Assembly (NCBI RefSeq): GCF_041690465.1
Contig: NZ_JAWLHG010000004.1
Location: 292,843 to 356,842, forward strand
Length of the DNA: 64,000 bases
Origin: Falsiroseomonas sp041690465
GTDB lineage: Bacteria > Pseudomonadota > Alphaproteobacteria > Acetobacterales > Acetobacteraceae
Reading direction: 5' to 3'
In this document: positions 18,274 through 26,297 of the stretch, piece by piece
Layout of the letters: each line of letters opens with the position of its first letter
How positions within the stretch are numbered: the first letter of the stretch is position 1
Translations under genes and position numbers: made by a program
Notes under the pieces: generated by a model
Databases searched by the model: none
Told to the model about the DNA's origin: nothing
What the model saw: only the letters and a program-made list of their open reading frames with translations

Positions 18274-18291
18274 GCGACAACCGCGTGACGG
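18274..18291 (-). promoter_or_regulatory. Candidate PHO box upstream of the phosphonate monoester hydrolase operon
   Basis: On the minus strand this 18-bp segment reads CCGTCAC-GCGG-TTGTCGC: two 7-bp repeats spaced 11 bp, matching the PhoB half-site CTGTCAY at 6/7 and 5/7 positions. It ends about 45 bp upstream of the hydrolase start, inside the 69-bp gap after the transferase gene. The inter-repeat bases are not A/T-rich, so this is suggestive only. Confidence 0.35.
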
Positions 18292-18297
18292 CTGTGC

Positions 18298-18966
18298 TTA
18301 TCCTTCGTGACGCATGCCGGGGTCGTGCCGCGCGCAGAACGCAGGTGCCGACAAGTGACGGATGTCGTCGAGTGCTTCTGCCAATGCGTCGCGCGGCCAG
18401 TCCCACCACGCAATACGCAGAAGCGATTGGCGCACCTCCTCCTCGAAACGGAAGCGGAGCACGCGTGCGGGGTTCCCGACAGTGACAGCGAAGGGCGGAA
18501 CGTCCTTCGTCACCACCGCGCCGGCGCCGATCACGGCACCCGTGCCGATTGTCACGCCGGGCAGCACGATCGCGCCGTGGCCGAGCCAAACGTCGTGCCC
18601 AAGCGTCACGCGGTGTTCGCGGCGCCAGTCGAAGAAGCCGGCCTCGTCCATGCCAAGCCCATAGGCGCTGGCGCGGTAGGTGAAGTGGCTCATCGCCACG
18701 CGGTCCAGAGGGTGATTGCCCGGATTGATTCGCGTGTGGCTCGCGATCGAACAGAACTTGCCGATAGTCGCGTAGATGATCTGGCTGTCCTGCACGACGT
18801 AGGAGTAGTCGCCGAACTCCACCTCCGCGAGCGTGGTGCGCGCGCCAACCTCGGTATAGATGCCGAGGCGCGAATCGCGCACGCGCGCGGTCGGATCGAT
18901 GAAGGGCTCAAGCCCCAGGCGCTTCTTCGCCGTGCCGGGGTCCTGTTGGCTGGTGACGCCGGTCAT
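18298..18966 (-). CDS. Phosphonate-metabolism hexapeptide-repeat acyltransferase (xenobiotic acetyltransferase-like)
   Basis: A left-handed beta-helix transferase of 222 residues. It contains DYSYVVQDSQIIYATIGKFC, the catalytic-loop region INPGNHPLDRVAMSHFTYR, and imperfect hexapeptide repeats (VWLGHGAIVLPGVTIGTG, VIGAGAVVTKDV, VGNPARVLRFRF). This organisation matches the hexapeptide transferase family repeatedly found in phn loci, whose exact reaction is unsettled. Its ATG overlaps the stop of the second phnE-like gene (ATGA), so it belongs to the phosphonate-transport operon as last gene. Confidence 0.85.
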   Translation of the reverse strand: MTGVTSQQDPGTAKKRLGLEPFIDPTARVRDSRLGIYTEVGARTTLAEVEFGDYSYVVQDSQIIYATIGKFCSIASHTRINPGNHPLDRVAMSHFTYRASAYGLGMDEAGFFDWRREHRVTLGHDVWLGHGAIVLPGVTIGTGAVIGAGAVVTKDVPPFAVTVGNPARVLRFRFEEEVRQSLLRIAWWDWPRDALAEALDDIRHLSAPAFCARHDPGMRHEG

Positions 18967-19727
18967 GCCCTGATCAGCTTCAGGCGGATGCGACGGCTTG
19001 CCCAATCGATGGCGGCGACGGTGACCAGGATCAGCAATACGATGAACGCCGCCTCGTCCCAGTTGTTCAGGCGAATGCGGTCGCCGAGCGCCAGCCCGAT
19101 GCCACCGGCGCCCACCACGCCAAGGATGGTGGCCGATCGCGTGTTGCTCTCGAAGGTGTAGAGCAGCTGCGAGAGCATCACCGGCGCCGCCTGCGGAATC
19201 AGCCCGAAGCGGATTGCCTGCAGGCGCGAACCGCCGGCCGCGCGCACACCCTCCACCTGCCGCCGATCGGCAGATTCCAGCGCCTCCGAGAAGACCTTGG
19301 CAAGCAATCCGATATCCGGCACTGCAAGTGCGAGGATTCCGGCAAAGGGCCCCATGCCGACGGCGGAGACGAAGATCAGTGCCCAGACCAGGCTGTCCAC
19401 GCCGCGCAGCGCGTCGTAGCTGCGGCGGACGGTGAAGCGCAGCAGCGTGCTCGCCACCACGTTGCCCGCCCCGAAGAAGCTGAGCGGCAAGGCAACGGTC
19501 GCGGCGAGCAGCGTGCCGAGGAACGCCATCGCGACCGTCTCGGCCAGCGCGTCGAGCAGATCGCCGAGCGCGCCGCCCGGCGATGGAGGCCACATCAGGC
19601 CAACCAGCCAGCCGAGCTTGCCGAGCCCATCCAGGATCCGCTCCGGCGTGGCGTCCACGCGCCAGAGGCCGAGCACCAGCAGCAGAAAGCCGGCGGCGAA
19701 GAACAGCGGGGTGCGCGAGAGCATCAT
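18963..19727 (-). CDS. phnE: Phosphonate ABC transporter permease PhnE (second)
   Basis: Inner-membrane permease of 254 residues starting with a hydrophobic helix (LFFAAGFLLLVLGLW). The PhnE-type transport domain includes LVWALIFVSAVGMGPFAG and the EAA loop EGVRAAGGSRLQAIRFGLIPQ, ending with ATILGVVGAGGIGLAL. The start at 19727 (first of two consecutive ATG codons) overlaps the preceding stop. Works with the adjacent PhnE and PhnD-like receptor. The ATPase PhnC is absent from the operon. Confidence 0.9.
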   Translation of the reverse strand: MMLSRTPLFFAAGFLLLVLGLWRVDATPERILDGLGKLGWLVGLMWPPSPGGALGDLLDALAETVAMAFLGTLLAATVALPLSFFGAGNVVASTLLRFTVRRSYDALRGVDSLVWALIFVSAVGMGPFAGILALAVPDIGLLAKVFSEALESADRRQVEGVRAAGGSRLQAIRFGLIPQAAPVMLSQLLYTFESNTRSATILGVVGAGGIGLALGDRIRLNNWDEAAFIVLLILVTVAAIDWASRRIRLKLIRA

Positions 19728-20587
19728 GTGACGCGTAGCGCCTCCGCCCCCAGAATCCGGTGCCGCAGCCGAGCGCAGAGCTGGTCGATCAACGCCACTG
19801 TCCCGAGGATCAGCAGCACGATCGCGGAGATGTCCGGGTATTCGAACTGGCGGACGGCCAGGTAGAGCTCCTCGCCGATGCCACCGGCGCCGACGATGCC
19901 GAGGACGCTCGCCTCGCGCACGTTGATCTCGAACCTGAGCAGCCCGAAGGAGAGCACGCCCGGCAGCGATTGCGGCAGCACGCCGAAGCGCATCGCCTGC
20001 GCCCAGCTGCCTCCGGCGGAGCGGACCGCCTCCACGGTGCGCAGGTCGGCGTTCTCGTGCACCTCGGCAAAGAGCTTCCCGAGGGCGCCCATGGTGTGCA
20101 GCGCAACCGCCAGCATCCCCGCGAAAGGGCCGAGACCAAAGGCGTAGACGAAGATCAGCGCGAAGACGAGGGTCGGCACGGTGCGCGCGAATTCGAGCAG
20201 CCGCCGGGCGCCGGTGACGGCCCAGCGCGGCGCGAGCGTGGCCGCCGCGGCGAAGGACAGCATCAGTCCCGCAAAGGCGCCGAGCACAGTGCCCGTGTAG
20301 GCGATCAGCACCGTATCCAGCAGCAGCCCGACCCAGATATCGAGGCCCCACATCCACTCGGCGAAGTCACCACCCAGGGTCTCGATGCGCAGGGTCGGGA
20401 TGGTGCGTGCGATATAGTCCCCTGCCCGCGGCAGGCCGTCGGCCAGGCGGCGAAGGTCCACTTGGCCGATCTGCGCGGCCACACCGACCGCAACGACGAA
20501 CAGAGCCAGCCAAGCCAGTGCGCGCCGACGGCGCGCGACCATCTCGCCCTGCCAGAGCCGCGCGACCGTCTCGGCGGTGGGGCTCAA
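19724..20587 (-). CDS. phnE: Phosphonate ABC transporter permease PhnE (first)
   Basis: Inner-membrane permease of 287 residues with FARTVPTLVFALIFVYAFGLGPFAG, the EAA loop EAVRSAGGSWAQAMRFGVLPQ and SVLGIVGAGGIGEELYL. TTG at 20587 overlaps the phnD stop (TTGA); an internal ATG at 20542 (MVARRRRALAW) is the alternative start and loses no membrane segment. Its similarity to the next gene implies the two form a heterodimeric channel. Confidence 0.9.
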   Translation of the reverse strand: MSPTAETVARLWQGEMVARRRRALAWLALFVVAVGVAAQIGQVDLRRLADGLPRAGDYIARTIPTLRIETLGGDFAEWMWGLDIWVGLLLDTVLIAYTGTVLGAFAGLMLSFAAAATLAPRWAVTGARRLLEFARTVPTLVFALIFVYAFGLGPFAGMLAVALHTMGALGKLFAEVHENADLRTVEAVRSAGGSWAQAMRFGVLPQSLPGVLSFGLLRFEINVREASVLGIVGAGGIGEELYLAVRQFEYPDISAIVLLILGTVALIDQLCARLRHRILGAEALRVT

Positions 20588-21498
20588 GAGCGGCGCTCGC
20601 GCCGCCGCGTCTGGTTCTCCTGCACCATGCTGATCACGTCTTCATAGTCCTCGTGCTTCGCCAGCGCGAAGCCGGCGGTGTTGCTGCTGAGCTCGCGCAT
20701 CACCTCCGGCGCCTCGGTGGGCATCGCCTGCATCATGGCCACGAAGTCGCGGCGCAGATCCTCCGGCACCTCGATGCGCGAGACGGTTGGCGAGTTTGGA
20801 ATAAGCGGGCTGCGCCAGACGATGCGCGTGCTGTTCGGCTGGATCATGCCCTTCTCTGCCATGCGTTGGATGTTGCCGCTCGCATCGTTGTTCCAGAAGG
20901 TTGCGCCGGCGTCATAGGTGCCGTTCAGCACCGCGATCACCGACTGCTCATGGCTGCCGGAGAAGCCGGTACGGCTGAAGAACTGGCCCGGCTCAATGCC
21001 CTCCTTGCGGAGGAAGTAGTTCGGCGCGGCAAAGCCGGAGGCGGAGTTCGGGTCGGCGAAGGCGAAGGAGCGGCCGCGCAGGTCGGCGAGATTCCGGAAC
21101 GGGCTGTCCGCCTTGACGAAGATGACGGAGTAGTAGCCCTCGGCGCCATCGCGGCCGCGATGGCGCAGCAGCGGCACCACCCGTTCGCCCATCGACCGCC
21201 GCGCGAGCGCATAGGCCGCAGGGCCGAGATGAGCGAATTCGAGCTGCGAGGCGCGCAGCGCCTCCACCACGGCGGCGTAGTCGGTGCCGCGGAAGATGCG
21301 CATCGGAACCCCGAGCTTCCGCTCCGCAAAGGCGGCGAGGTTCTGGTAGCGGGCGATGGCGTCGCGTTCGTTCTCCGAGGAGATGATGCCGTAGCGAAGT
21401 TCACGGAACTGCGCGCGCCAGCCCGCCTGCGCGCGAGCGGCCACAGGCGTGGAAAGCAGGGCTGTTGCGGCCAGCAGCGTGGCGCGGCGACGGATCAT
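20584..21498 (-). CDS. phnD: Phosphonate/phosphite-type ABC transporter substrate-binding protein PhnD
   Basis: Periplasmic receptor of 304 residues with a clear leader (MIRRRATLLAATALLSTPVA, cleavage near ARA-QA). PhnD landmarks are LRYGIISSENERDA, the GTDYAAVVEALRASQLEFAHLGPAAY ligand loop split across residues 95-120, LRGRSFAFADPNSASGF, and AGATFWNN. It starts the operon phnD-phnE-phnE-transferase. A phosphonate or related oxyanion ester is the probable ligand. A candidate tandem PHO box lies upstream. Confidence 0.9.
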   Translation of the reverse strand: MIRRRATLLAATALLSTPVAARAQAGWRAQFRELRYGIISSENERDAIARYQNLAAFAERKLGVPMRIFRGTDYAAVVEALRASQLEFAHLGPAAYALARRSMGERVVPLLRHRGRDGAEGYYSVIFVKADSPFRNLADLRGRSFAFADPNSASGFAAPNYFLRKEGIEPGQFFSRTGFSGSHEQSVIAVLNGTYDAGATFWNNDASGNIQRMAEKGMIQPNSTRIVWRSPLIPNSPTVSRIEVPEDLRRDFVAMMQAMPTEAPEVMRELSSNTAGFALAKHEDYEDVISMVQENQTRRRERRS

Positions 21499-21622
21499 GT
21501 GCGGTCTCCTGCAGACGGCATCGGGCGAGTGCGGGAGAGGCCGCGCGCCGCGAGGCGATTGCAGCCGCCGGAGGTGCGCACCCCGTCCTGCACTCCGACG
21601 GGCGCTGACCTAACCGGCTTCG

Positions 21623-21651
21623 ATTGCAGCGGCTTGACAGTCGCATGACGA
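21623..21651 (-). promoter_or_regulatory. Candidate tandem PHO box upstream of phnD
   Basis: Read on the minus strand there are three 7-bp repeats at strict 11-bp periodicity: TCGTCAT, CTGTCAA and CTGCAAT, matching the PhoB half-site CTGTCAT at 5, 6 and 5 of 7 positions. The 3' end is about 125 bp upstream of phnD in the otherwise empty 21499-21719 gap. The location ahead of phosphonate-uptake genes makes PhoB control plausible. Confidence 0.5.
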
Positions 21652-21719
21652 TACCGCGTCGGCTTGTCGCGCCGCGGGCAGTCGGGCCGCGCCCGCGAGC
21701 GCCGGCGCCGTGATATGCC

Positions 21720-23255
21720 TCAGGCCATGCCGACGGCTGGCAGACGCTCCTTCCGCGCATCGTCGGGGCGCGACGCGATCATTGCCTCCAGTTCCTTGCG
21801 CCGCTGCGCATAGGCGGGGTCGTCGGCGACGTTCGTCGTCTCATGCGGGTCGCGCACCAGGTCGTACATCTCCGCCGCGCCGGTGATCGCCTCGATGGTC
21901 AGCTTGTCGCGTGCCGTGCGCACCGTGCGCAGTTCCAGCGGCACGCCGCAGCGGCTGTCGGCCAGGTCCCATTCGGAGAAGGCGAACTCGCGTCGCTCAT
22001 CGCCGCGTGCCACCGCCAGCAGGCTGCGCGAATGCCAGCTCTCCGGCCGCGCCACGCCGGCCATGTCGAGGAAGGTGGCCGCCATGTCGAGCGTCGAGAC
22101 CGGCTCGTCGCACACCGTGCCGCGCGGCAGGCCTGGCCCGCGCATGATGCCAACCACGCGCAGCAACCCGTCATAGGCCATGGGCCCCTTCAGCAGCAGC
22201 CCGTGGTCGCCCAGCCAATCGCCATGGTCGGACACGACGACGACCAGCGTATTCTCCGCCAGGCCCAGCCGGTGCAGCTCGGTCAGGATACGGCCGATGT
22301 TGTGGTCGGCCAGCGAGATCATGCCGTAGTAGTTGGCGATCACCTCGCGCAGCTGCTCGTCGGTGAGCACCGGCGTGCGGCTGTGCTTGGCACGGAAGTC
22401 GCGCAGCGTCTTGTCGGCGAGGTTCGGCACGCCCTCCAGGCTGGCGCGGTGCCACCACGGCCGCCGGTCGAGGTCGAGCGTGCGGTGCGGCGGCAGGTCC
22501 ACATCCTCCGGCCGGTGCAGCAGGCTCCAGGGCACCGGGCAGTCGAAGGGGTGGTGCGGATCGGGGATCGAGGCCCAGAGGCAGAAGGGCCGGTCGCGAC
22601 GTTCCTGCAGGAAGGACACGCTGCGGTCGGCGACCCAGGTGGAGTTGTGCCAGGCCGGCGGCAGCGCGGAATGCCAGGTCTGCGGCGCGCCCTTCACGTC
22701 CGGGCCAGCATTGGTGGCGTAGAGGCGGTTCTTCAGCTCGCCATGGCCATCGCCATGGTACCAGGCCTCATAGGATTGGCCGCTCGGCGGCACCATCGGC
22801 GGGAAGGTGTTGTGGCCCTCCACCACCAGCTCGACGCGCTGGAAACCCATATAGGGGCCGGTCCAGTTCGGCCCGTAGAGGTGCATGCTCTGGCGGCATT
22901 CCGGCGTGCCGGTCGGCTGGAAGGTGTGCGCGGTGGCGAAATGCGCCTTGCCGATCAGCGCGGTGTCGTAGCCGGCGCGCGCCAGCTCCGCCGCGAATCC
23001 TCGCCGCGCCGGCGCCTCCGGCAGGTCTATGCCGTTGTCGCAGACGCCATGCGTGCGCGGCAGCAGGCCGGTGAGGATGGAGGCGCGCGTCGGCTGGCAG
23101 ACCAGGTTCGGCGTGATGCAGGAGCGGAGCAGCACTCCCTCCGCTGCGAGCAGGTCGAGATGCGGCGTGTGCACCTTTCGCCCCATGGCACCGAGGCAAT
23201 CGCCGCGCTGCTGGTCGGTGGAGATGAACAGGATGTTCGGGCGGCTGTCGAGCAA
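21720..23255 (-). CDS. Type I sulfatase (formylglycine-dependent), third copy
   Basis: A 511-residue sulfatase. The N-terminus RPNILFISTDQQRGD lacks a leader. The active-site motif LVCQPTRASILTG carries the FGly-forming Cys53 (CxPTR). VSDHGDWLGDHGLLLKG gives the second metal site, and HETTNVADDP near the C-terminus is the common sulfatase tail. It lies 62 bp downstream of a Bug receptor gene on the same strand, again a receptor-sulfatase pair but with a gap rather than an overlap. The substrate is unknown. Confidence 0.9.
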   Translation of the reverse strand: MLDSRPNILFISTDQQRGDCLGAMGRKVHTPHLDLLAAEGVLLRSCITPNLVCQPTRASILTGLLPRTHGVCDNGIDLPEAPARRGFAAELARAGYDTALIGKAHFATAHTFQPTGTPECRQSMHLYGPNWTGPYMGFQRVELVVEGHNTFPPMVPPSGQSYEAWYHGDGHGELKNRLYATNAGPDVKGAPQTWHSALPPAWHNSTWVADRSVSFLQERRDRPFCLWASIPDPHHPFDCPVPWSLLHRPEDVDLPPHRTLDLDRRPWWHRASLEGVPNLADKTLRDFRAKHSRTPVLTDEQLREVIANYYGMISLADHNIGRILTELHRLGLAENTLVVVVSDHGDWLGDHGLLLKGPMAYDGLLRVVGIMRGPGLPRGTVCDEPVSTLDMAATFLDMAGVARPESWHSRSLLAVARGDERREFAFSEWDLADSRCGVPLELRTVRTARDKLTIEAITGAAEMYDLVRDPHETTNVADDPAYAQRRKELEAMIASRPDDARKERLPAVGMA

Positions 23256-23317
23256 GCGGGCGGCTCCGGTCTATGCGGTCGGGAGGATTGGCGGGTGGCG
23301 TGGGCGGGCGGCGGGGC

Positions 23318-24295
23318 TCACTCGATCCGCACATTGGCGGCGCGCGCGGCGTTGCCCCACTGCGCACGCTCCTGCGCCATGAAGGCGTCGAAGGGGCCGG
23401 CTGCCATGTGCCGCACGCTGAGCCCCTGGGCACCAAGCTTCTGCACCACGTCGGGCCGCTTCAGCGCCTCGGCGACGGCCTCGCCGACATGGCGCACCAC
23501 CTCCGTCGGCAGGCCGCGCGGGCCGACCAGGCCGTACCACACCGCCAGCGCCAGATCCGGCAGCCCCGCCTCCGCGATGGTCGGCACGTCAGGCGCCGTC
23601 GGCGAGCGCGTGGCGGTGCTGACGGCCAGCGCACGCAGCCGCCCCTCTCGCAGATGCGGAATCAGAGGCGGCAGGCCGATGGAGCCGACCGACATCTGCC
23701 CGCCGAGCAGCGCGGCCGTGGCCGGCCCGCCGCCGCGGAAGCCCACATGTGTCACGCGGAAACCCATGCGCTGCGCCAGGATCTCCATGCCGAGATGGTG
23801 CTGGCTGCCGACATTCGGACTGGCGAACAGCACCGGATCGGGCTGCGTCTTCGCCCAGGCCGCGAGTTCCGTCAGCGTGCGCGCCGGAACCGAGGGGTGG
23901 ACGACGAAGACGAAGGGAAACTCGGCGAGCAGCGCGATGGCAGTGAAGTCGTTCGCGGGGTCGAAGGCTATCTGGCGGAACAGCACGGGGTTGATCGCCA
24001 TCATCGCGGCATCGTTTATCAGCAGGGTGTAGCCGTCGGCCGGGGCGCGGGCGCAGGTCTCGGCGGCGATGTTGCCGCCGGCCCCGGTGCGGTTCTCGAC
24101 GGCGAAGCCGCGCGGGAAGGCGGCGCCCATGGCCTCGGTGAGGATGCGCGCGGTGATGTCGGTCGCGCCGCCCGGCGCGGAGCCGACCAGGATGCGCACC
24201 GGCCGGCTGGGATAGGCCGACTGCGCGTGGGCGGGCCGCGCGAGCGGGGCGAGGGCCAGGGCGCCAAGCAAGGCCTGGCGTCGTGCAACCGGCAT
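23318..24295 (-). CDS. Bug/TctC-type tripartite tricarboxylate transporter substrate-binding protein (3)
   Basis: Periplasmic receptor of 325 residues. ATG 24295 follows GGAGGAGG and gives a leader ending AHA-QS. Landmarks are YPSRPVRILVGSAPGGATD, VENRTGAGGN, ADGYTLLI, FDPANDFTAI and VPTIAEAGLPD. It is divergent from a LysR regulator, whose start lies 121 bp away, and precedes the third sulfatase on the same strand. The regulator-receptor-sulfatase order suggests a single substrate-induced unit. Confidence 0.9.
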   Translation of the reverse strand: MPVARRQALLGALALAPLARPAHAQSAYPSRPVRILVGSAPGGATDITARILTEAMGAAFPRGFAVENRTGAGGNIAAETCARAPADGYTLLINDAAMMAINPVLFRQIAFDPANDFTAIALLAEFPFVFVVHPSVPARTLTELAAWAKTQPDPVLFASPNVGSQHHLGMEILAQRMGFRVTHVGFRGGGPATAALLGGQMSVGSIGLPPLIPHLREGRLRALAVSTATRSPTAPDVPTIAEAGLPDLALAVWYGLVGPRGLPTEVVRHVGEAVAEALKRPDVVQKLGAQGLSVRHMAAGPFDAFMAQERAQWGNAARAANVRIE

Positions 24296-24374
24296 GGGGT
24301 TCCTCCTCCAGGCGAGCCTCCGTCGGGCGCGGAGCCGCATTGCGCCAAGGCTGCTGTGGCGGCAGCTTGCTGTC

Positions 24375-24384
24375 CAATGCATTG
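24375..24384. promoter_or_regulatory. 10-bp palindrome in the LysR/Bug divergent promoter region
   Basis: CAATGCATTG is a perfect palindrome in the 121-bp gap between the divergent Bug and LysR genes, 32 bp upstream of the LysR start. LysR proteins typically bind dyads of this kind between themselves and their target. No -35/-10 pair is convincing here. Confidence 0.35.
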
Positions 24385-24416
24385 TTTGGCTCTCATTGAT
24401 GCCTTTGGAGGCATGG

Positions 24417-25301
24417 ATGCTCGACCTGCGCGCCCTGCGGCGTTTCGCGACATTGGCCGATGAACGCCATTTCGGCCGCGCCGCCGCCCGGCTCGGCATG
24501 GGCCAGCCGCAGCTGAGCCGCGCCCTGCAGGCGCTGGAACGCGAAATCGGCGTGCGGCTGCTCGCCCGCAGCAGCCGTGAGGTCGCGCTGACCGAGGCCG
24601 GCGCCGCGCTGCTGGAGGATAGCCAGCGGCTGCTCGCCATCGCCGAGGCCGCGCCGCAGCGCGCGCGCCAGGCGGCGCGCGGCGAGAGCGGGAGGCTGGC
24701 GCTCGGCTTCTCCGGCTCTTGTGCCTACGCCTTCCTGCCCGCCGCGATCGAGGGATTCCGCCGCAGCCATCCCGGCATCGAGTTCGCGCTGCGCGAGATG
24801 TCCGCCACGCGGCAGGTCGAGGCGTTGCGGGAGGCCAGCTGCGACCTCTGCCTGCTGCGCGCCGCGCGCATCCCGGACGGCTTCGCCGGCGCGCTGGTCT
24901 TCGAGGAGAAGCTGGTCGCCGCGCTGCCGCGCACCCACCGGCTCGCCGGGCGCAGCCGGCTCGATCCGGGGGCGCTGCGCACCGCGGATTTTGTCGCCTT
25001 CCCCGCGCGAGACAGCACGGAGTTCCACCGGCAACTCATCACCGTATGCGCCGATGCGGGGTTCGCGCCGCGCATCGTGCAGGAGGTCTCGCCGATGCAC
25101 GCGCTGATCGGCCTGGTCGGCGCCGGCGTTGGCGCGGCCATCGTGCCGGCCTCCGTGCGGAAGCTGCACTTCGCAGGCGTGGTCTATCGCCCGCTCGCCG
25201 GCGTGGCGGAGCGCTCGCGGGTCTTCGCCGTCTGGCGGCCGGACCGGCTGCCGGCGCCGGCGCGCGCCTTCGCGGCGCATCTCGGCGTCCAGCACGGCTG
25301 A
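24417..25301 (+). CDS. LysR family transcriptional regulator
   Basis: A 294-residue regulator. ATG 24417 follows GGAG at good spacing and begins MLDLRALRRFATLADERHF, the usual LysR N-terminus. The helix-turn-helix is FGRAAARLGMGQPQLSRALQ. The C-terminal effector domain starts around residue 90 (GRLALGFSGSCAYAFLP). An in-frame ATG at 24399 is the alternative start. It is divergent from, and probably controls, the Bug receptor and the sulfatase behind it. Confidence 0.9.
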   Translation: MLDLRALRRFATLADERHFGRAAARLGMGQPQLSRALQALEREIGVRLLARSSREVALTEAGAALLEDSQRLLAIAEAAPQRARQAARGESGRLALGFSGSCAYAFLPAAIEGFRRSHPGIEFALREMSATRQVEALREASCDLCLLRAARIPDGFAGALVFEEKLVAALPRTHRLAGRSRLDPGALRTADFVAFPARDSTEFHRQLITVCADAGFAPRIVQEVSPMHALIGLVGAGVGAAIVPASVRKLHFAGVVYRPLAGVAERSRVFAVWRPDRLPAPARAFAAHLGVQHG

Positions 25302-25311
25302 TCGAAGCGGA

Positions 25312-26169
25312 TCACTCCGCGGCCTCGCCGACAAGCCAATCGCGGAAGGCGCCCGCCTGCGGACGACTGCGGCCGGGCGGCAGCAGCAGCCAGTAATGCT
25401 CGCCCGTCTCGGCATCTCGCCCAGGCAGGCGCTTCAGACGACGCCGCCGGAGTTCCTCCGCAACGAAGGCGGGCGGGCAGATCACCGCGCCGAGCCCCTC
25501 GAGCGCCGCCTGGATTGCCAGGGAGGTGCTCTCGAACAACAAGGGAGGCGGCGCCTCTGGCCGCACCGGCTGCACGGCGTCCCACACTGCCCAGTCGCGC
25601 GGCCGCACCCGGCTGCCGAGCCGCGTCAGCCCCCCTGCCCCGGCACGCCGCAACGCCGCCGGCATGGCGAAGGGGGCGAGCGTCACCGCCTGCAGCCGCG
25701 CCGCGCCCGTGGCGGGCGGCCCGGCGGCGCTGCGGATCGCCGCATCCAGCCCCTCGCGCGCGAAATCCACGACCGGGGCAGTTGAGGTGACCAGCTCGAT
25801 CTCCAGCTCCGGATGCAGCGCGCGGAAGCGCGGCAGGCGCGGGATCAGCCAGCGCAGCGCCCAGGTGGTGTAGGCGCGCACGCGGAGTGGCGCGGCCGGG
25901 CCGGCCGCCAGCTCGGCTGTCGCGGTGCGGATCGCCCCGAATGCGGAAGAGAGCGCCGCCGCATAGCGCTCGCCGGCCTCGGTCAGCACCACCGCGTTCG
26001 CCCCCCGCCGCAGCAGGGCGGTGCCGAGGGCGGCTTCCAGCTCGCGGATGCGGCGGCTGATGGCGGGCTGCGTGACGTTCAGCCGCTGCGCGGCTGCCGT
26101 CAGGCTGCCGGTTTCCGCGACAAGCGCGAAGGCGCGCAATGCGGCGAGCGGTGGCAGCGGGTCTCGCAT
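25312..26169 (-). CDS. LysR family transcriptional regulator (GcvA-like)
   Basis: A 285-residue regulator. The N-terminus is LPPLAALRAFALVAETGSL and the helix-turn-helix is TAAAQRLNVTQPAISRRIR, the GcvA/AmpR-like arrangement. The effector domain starts near residue 90 (LRVRAYTTWALRWLIPRL). It converges on the other LysR gene with a 10-bp gap and diverges from a Bug-crotonase-ligase operon, its probable target. Confidence 0.9.
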   Translation of the reverse strand: MRDPLPPLAALRAFALVAETGSLTAAAQRLNVTQPAISRRIRELEAALGTALLRRGANAVVLTEAGERYAAALSSAFGAIRTATAELAAGPAAPLRVRAYTTWALRWLIPRLPRFRALHPELEIELVTSTAPVVDFAREGLDAAIRSAAGPPATGAARLQAVTLAPFAMPAALRRAGAGGLTRLGSRVRPRDWAVWDAVQPVRPEAPPPLLFESTSLAIQAALEGLGAVICPPAFVAEELRRRRLKRLPGRDAETGEHYWLLLPPGRSRPQAGAFRDWLVGEAAE

Positions 26170-26176
26170 ACCCCCA

Positions 26177-26212
26177 GCATAACGCCGTGTTGGGGTGGGG
26201 CAAAGATTATGC
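26177..26212. promoter_or_regulatory. Inverted repeat in the LysR/Bug4 divergent promoter region
   Basis: GCATAA (26177-26182) and TTATGC (26207-26212) form 6-bp arms 24 bp apart, starting 8 bp from the LysR start codon. This could be a two-half-site operator. Short arms make chance a real possibility. Confidence 0.25.
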
Positions 26213-26297
26213 GCTGGCGCGGCCTTCACGCCGGGCGCAGACACGTGGCCAGAACAGCATCGCCCGCGCCATCGCGCCGGGCCGGGAGGAAGCATCC

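Noticed and set aside
21630..21640. TTGACA on the plus strand as a promoter
   Set aside because: It would point into the 3' end of the sulfatase gene; the same bases are better explained as the minus-strand PHO half-site.
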